NCBI GenBank assembly: GCA_934675095.1
Contig: CAKUPC010000043.1
Coordinates: 1 to 16,773 of the forward strand
DNA length: 16,773 nucleotides
Origin: an uncultured Bacteroidales bacterium
Lineage (GTDB): Bacteria > Bacteroidota > Bacteroidia > Bacteroidales > UBA932
Direction of reading: 5' to 3'
The position numbers and the translations under genes were made by a program. Shown here one piece after another: positions 15,628 to 16,773 of the stretch. A model generated the notes under the pieces. That model saw only the letters and a program-made list of their open reading frames with translations, was not told where the DNA came from and did no database searches. Position 1 is the first letter of the stretch, and each line of letters starts with the position of its first letter.

Positions 15628-15673
15628 CTCACTCAAAAATGACAGCACATTTCACCCGGAGGCTGGACAGGCA

Positions 15674-16773
15674 TCATTCAAACTCCGGAGTGCTGGTGGT
15701 TATGCGGCCGCGGATAGCCTTCACATGCTGATTCGCCTCTCTTCCCTCAGCGGTTATGTCATGCAATTCATAGACGGCAAGGAACTCGTCACCGCCAAGC
15801 GGACAAATCGACGGCCAGTTTATACCTGTTTTCACGCCATCGCCTTCCGGAATTTGCGTCTTTGCACGCATCTTTCCCTCGAACTTATCCTCGTCCATCT
15901 CGGATTTAGGGCATACCTGTACATTCATGACACGATGAACTTTCGTGCTATTGATTTCATCAAATGTCTGATAGGCAATGGCAAAATAATTGTCAGTCTG
16001 CGCGATGTACGGTGCTCCATTATATATAGTTTCACTTGCAAGCGATGTCTCGAACGGGTCGAAACGATAAGCGGAATAGCTGCCCACCATTGTCGTCCAA
16101 TTTTCTGAAACCGGATTATAGACAATCTGAGGATGAAGTTTCTGCGTATCCGTCTCATAATGCTCAATGGCGAGATAAATGTTGTCATTGCACAGCATCG
16201 CCGTCGGCATGCCGTCACGACGCCTTGCAGTATAGCAGACATCACGCGGGGTTTCCCAAGTTTCGCCACCGTCCTTCGATTCGATGACCCGGATTTTCTG
16301 ATACCTCATAGCGCCAGTCGGTATTTCATCCGCGAAATAAATTTGAACAGTCCCGTCAGGAAGTTCAAGCACAAACGGCTCATAACATCCGGCTGCAGAG
16401 TCTGACGTGTAAATACGCTTAAGTTCGCTCCAGGACGCGCCATTATTATCAGAGGTGCAGACTGATATATAATACGGGAACAGTTCATCATTCACAGGCA
16501 TCTTGCGCTCGTTTATAGCATAGATTATTCGTCCCGGTCTGTATGGGTTAGTCGCGCTAAGTTGCGCAAAGTCATTATTGTCCATACGGTACTTGTCTGT
16601 CCCCGATGCAGTTTCAACCTGTCTGACGGCCTGTACGAGCGTTGCCTCTGCACTCCATGTCTTGCCGTTGTCACTGCTGAACTTCGCCCGAGCCGCACTG
16701 CCGGAGGTGTAACAAGCCATCAGACGACCGTCATTCAGGCGGTGAACGCGCACATAAGTGCCCCCATTTGCAT
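15674..16773 (-). CDS. Sialidase-superfamily Asp-box beta-propeller glycosidase (GH93- or GH33-like), N-terminus off right edge
   Basis: The frame is open to the right edge (366 codons visible), so the signal and start are not in the window. Three Asp-box-like motifs (S-x-D-x-G-x-x-W) are visible: SSDNGKTWS, TSDNNGASWS and SKDGGETWE. These are typical of six-bladed sialidase-type propellers. The first visible blade, GGTYVRVHRLNDGRLMACY, supplies an arginine in the position of the usual substrate-binding Arg. Further motifs are GCYEPFVLELPDGTVQIYF and RRRDGMPTAM. These remind me more of GH93 exo-arabinanases and related BNR proteins than of GH33 sialidases, where I would expect an FRIP motif; this is recall without alignment. 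The sequence ends in a TGA at 15674, 46 bp before the regulator's ATG on the same strand. Its base composition is lower in GC than the SusCD core. Probably a secreted glycan-processing enzyme; substrate unknown. Confidence 0.72.
   Translation of the reverse strand, partial: ANGGTYVRVHRLNDGRLMACYTSGSAARAKFSSDNGKTWSAEATLVQAVRQVETASGTDKYRMDNNDFAQLSATNPYRPGRIIYAINERKMPVNDELFPYYISVCTSDNNGASWSELKRIYTSDSAAGCYEPFVLELPDGTVQIYFADEIPTGAMRYQKIRVIESKDGGETWETPRDVCYTARRRDGMPTAMLCNDNIYLAIEHYETDTQKLHPQIVYNPVSENWTTMVGSYSAYRFDPFETSLASETIYNGAPYIAQTDNYFAIAYQTFDEINSTKVHRVMNVQVCPKSEMDEDKFEGKMRAKTQIPEGDGVKTGINWPSICPLGGDEFLAVYELHDITAEGREANQHVKAIRGRITTSTPEFE

Noticed and set aside
15646..15648. GTG as the start of the regulator
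   Set aside because: ATG 15627 directly begins a standard signal peptide (MKIKNIIK); the seven extra residues are hydrophobic and acidic and would weaken it.
16751..16753. GTG as the true start of the propeller enzyme
   Set aside because: The frame stays open to the window edge and the preceding codons (ANGGTY) complete the first propeller strand, so the gene is simply cut by the edge.

Overview
The window looks like part of a polysaccharide utilisation locus (PUL) from a Bacteroidota genome, most likely a gut-type member of Bacteroidales. The evidence is an adjacent SusC/SusD pair, BACON/DUF5689 and fimbrillin-like lipoproteins with Bacteroidota-style lipoboxes, a reg_prop/Y_Y_Y/AraC regulator, and gene starts without obvious Shine-Dalgarno sequences. 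Much of the core is GC-rich (39 of 60 bases are G/C at 4201-4260), which would suit Alistipes/Rikenellaceae or a related high-GC lineage. The genus cannot be fixed from this window.

All genes are on the minus strand, so transcription runs from high to low coordinates. In that order: (1) a sialidase-superfamily Asp-box beta-propeller enzyme, cut by the right edge (15674-16773); (2) a membrane-anchored sensor/AraC regulator that has the periplasmic half of a hybrid two-component system but no kinase or receiver (12787-15627); (3) a 149-bp spacer with four direct copies of ATATTCTCCATC; (4) lipoprotein A, fimbrillin-like plus GLUG-like repeats (10388-12637); (5) SusC (7289-10357); (6) SusD (5621-7276); (7) a BACON/DUF5689 lipoprotein in the SusE/F position (3438-5609); (8) a 277-bp spacer holding a 54-codon micro-ORF broken at a G8 tract; (9) lipoprotein B, a paralogue of A (704-3160); (10) a DUF5107 protein cut by the left edge (1-669).

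Inferred working model: the regulator senses a glycan fragment in the periplasm through its two predicted propellers. It then acts on the promoter region just downstream of its own gene, where the repeat array lies. The operon encodes a SusCD importer, a surface glycan-binding lipoprotein and two large surface lipoproteins with beta-helix-like repeats. The propeller enzyme at one end and the DUF5107 protein at the other would supply processing functions. The substrate is not determined; the propeller enzyme looks to me more like an exo-acting GH93-type arabinanase than a true sialidase, but this is weakly supported.

The least ordinary parts are the kinase-less transmembrane regulator paired with a repeat array, the paralogous lipoproteins bracketing the SusCD core, and the micro-ORF with the G8 tract. 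No RNA genes, CRISPR arrays, transposases or convincing terminators were seen. No gene-free stretch exceeds 300 bases.
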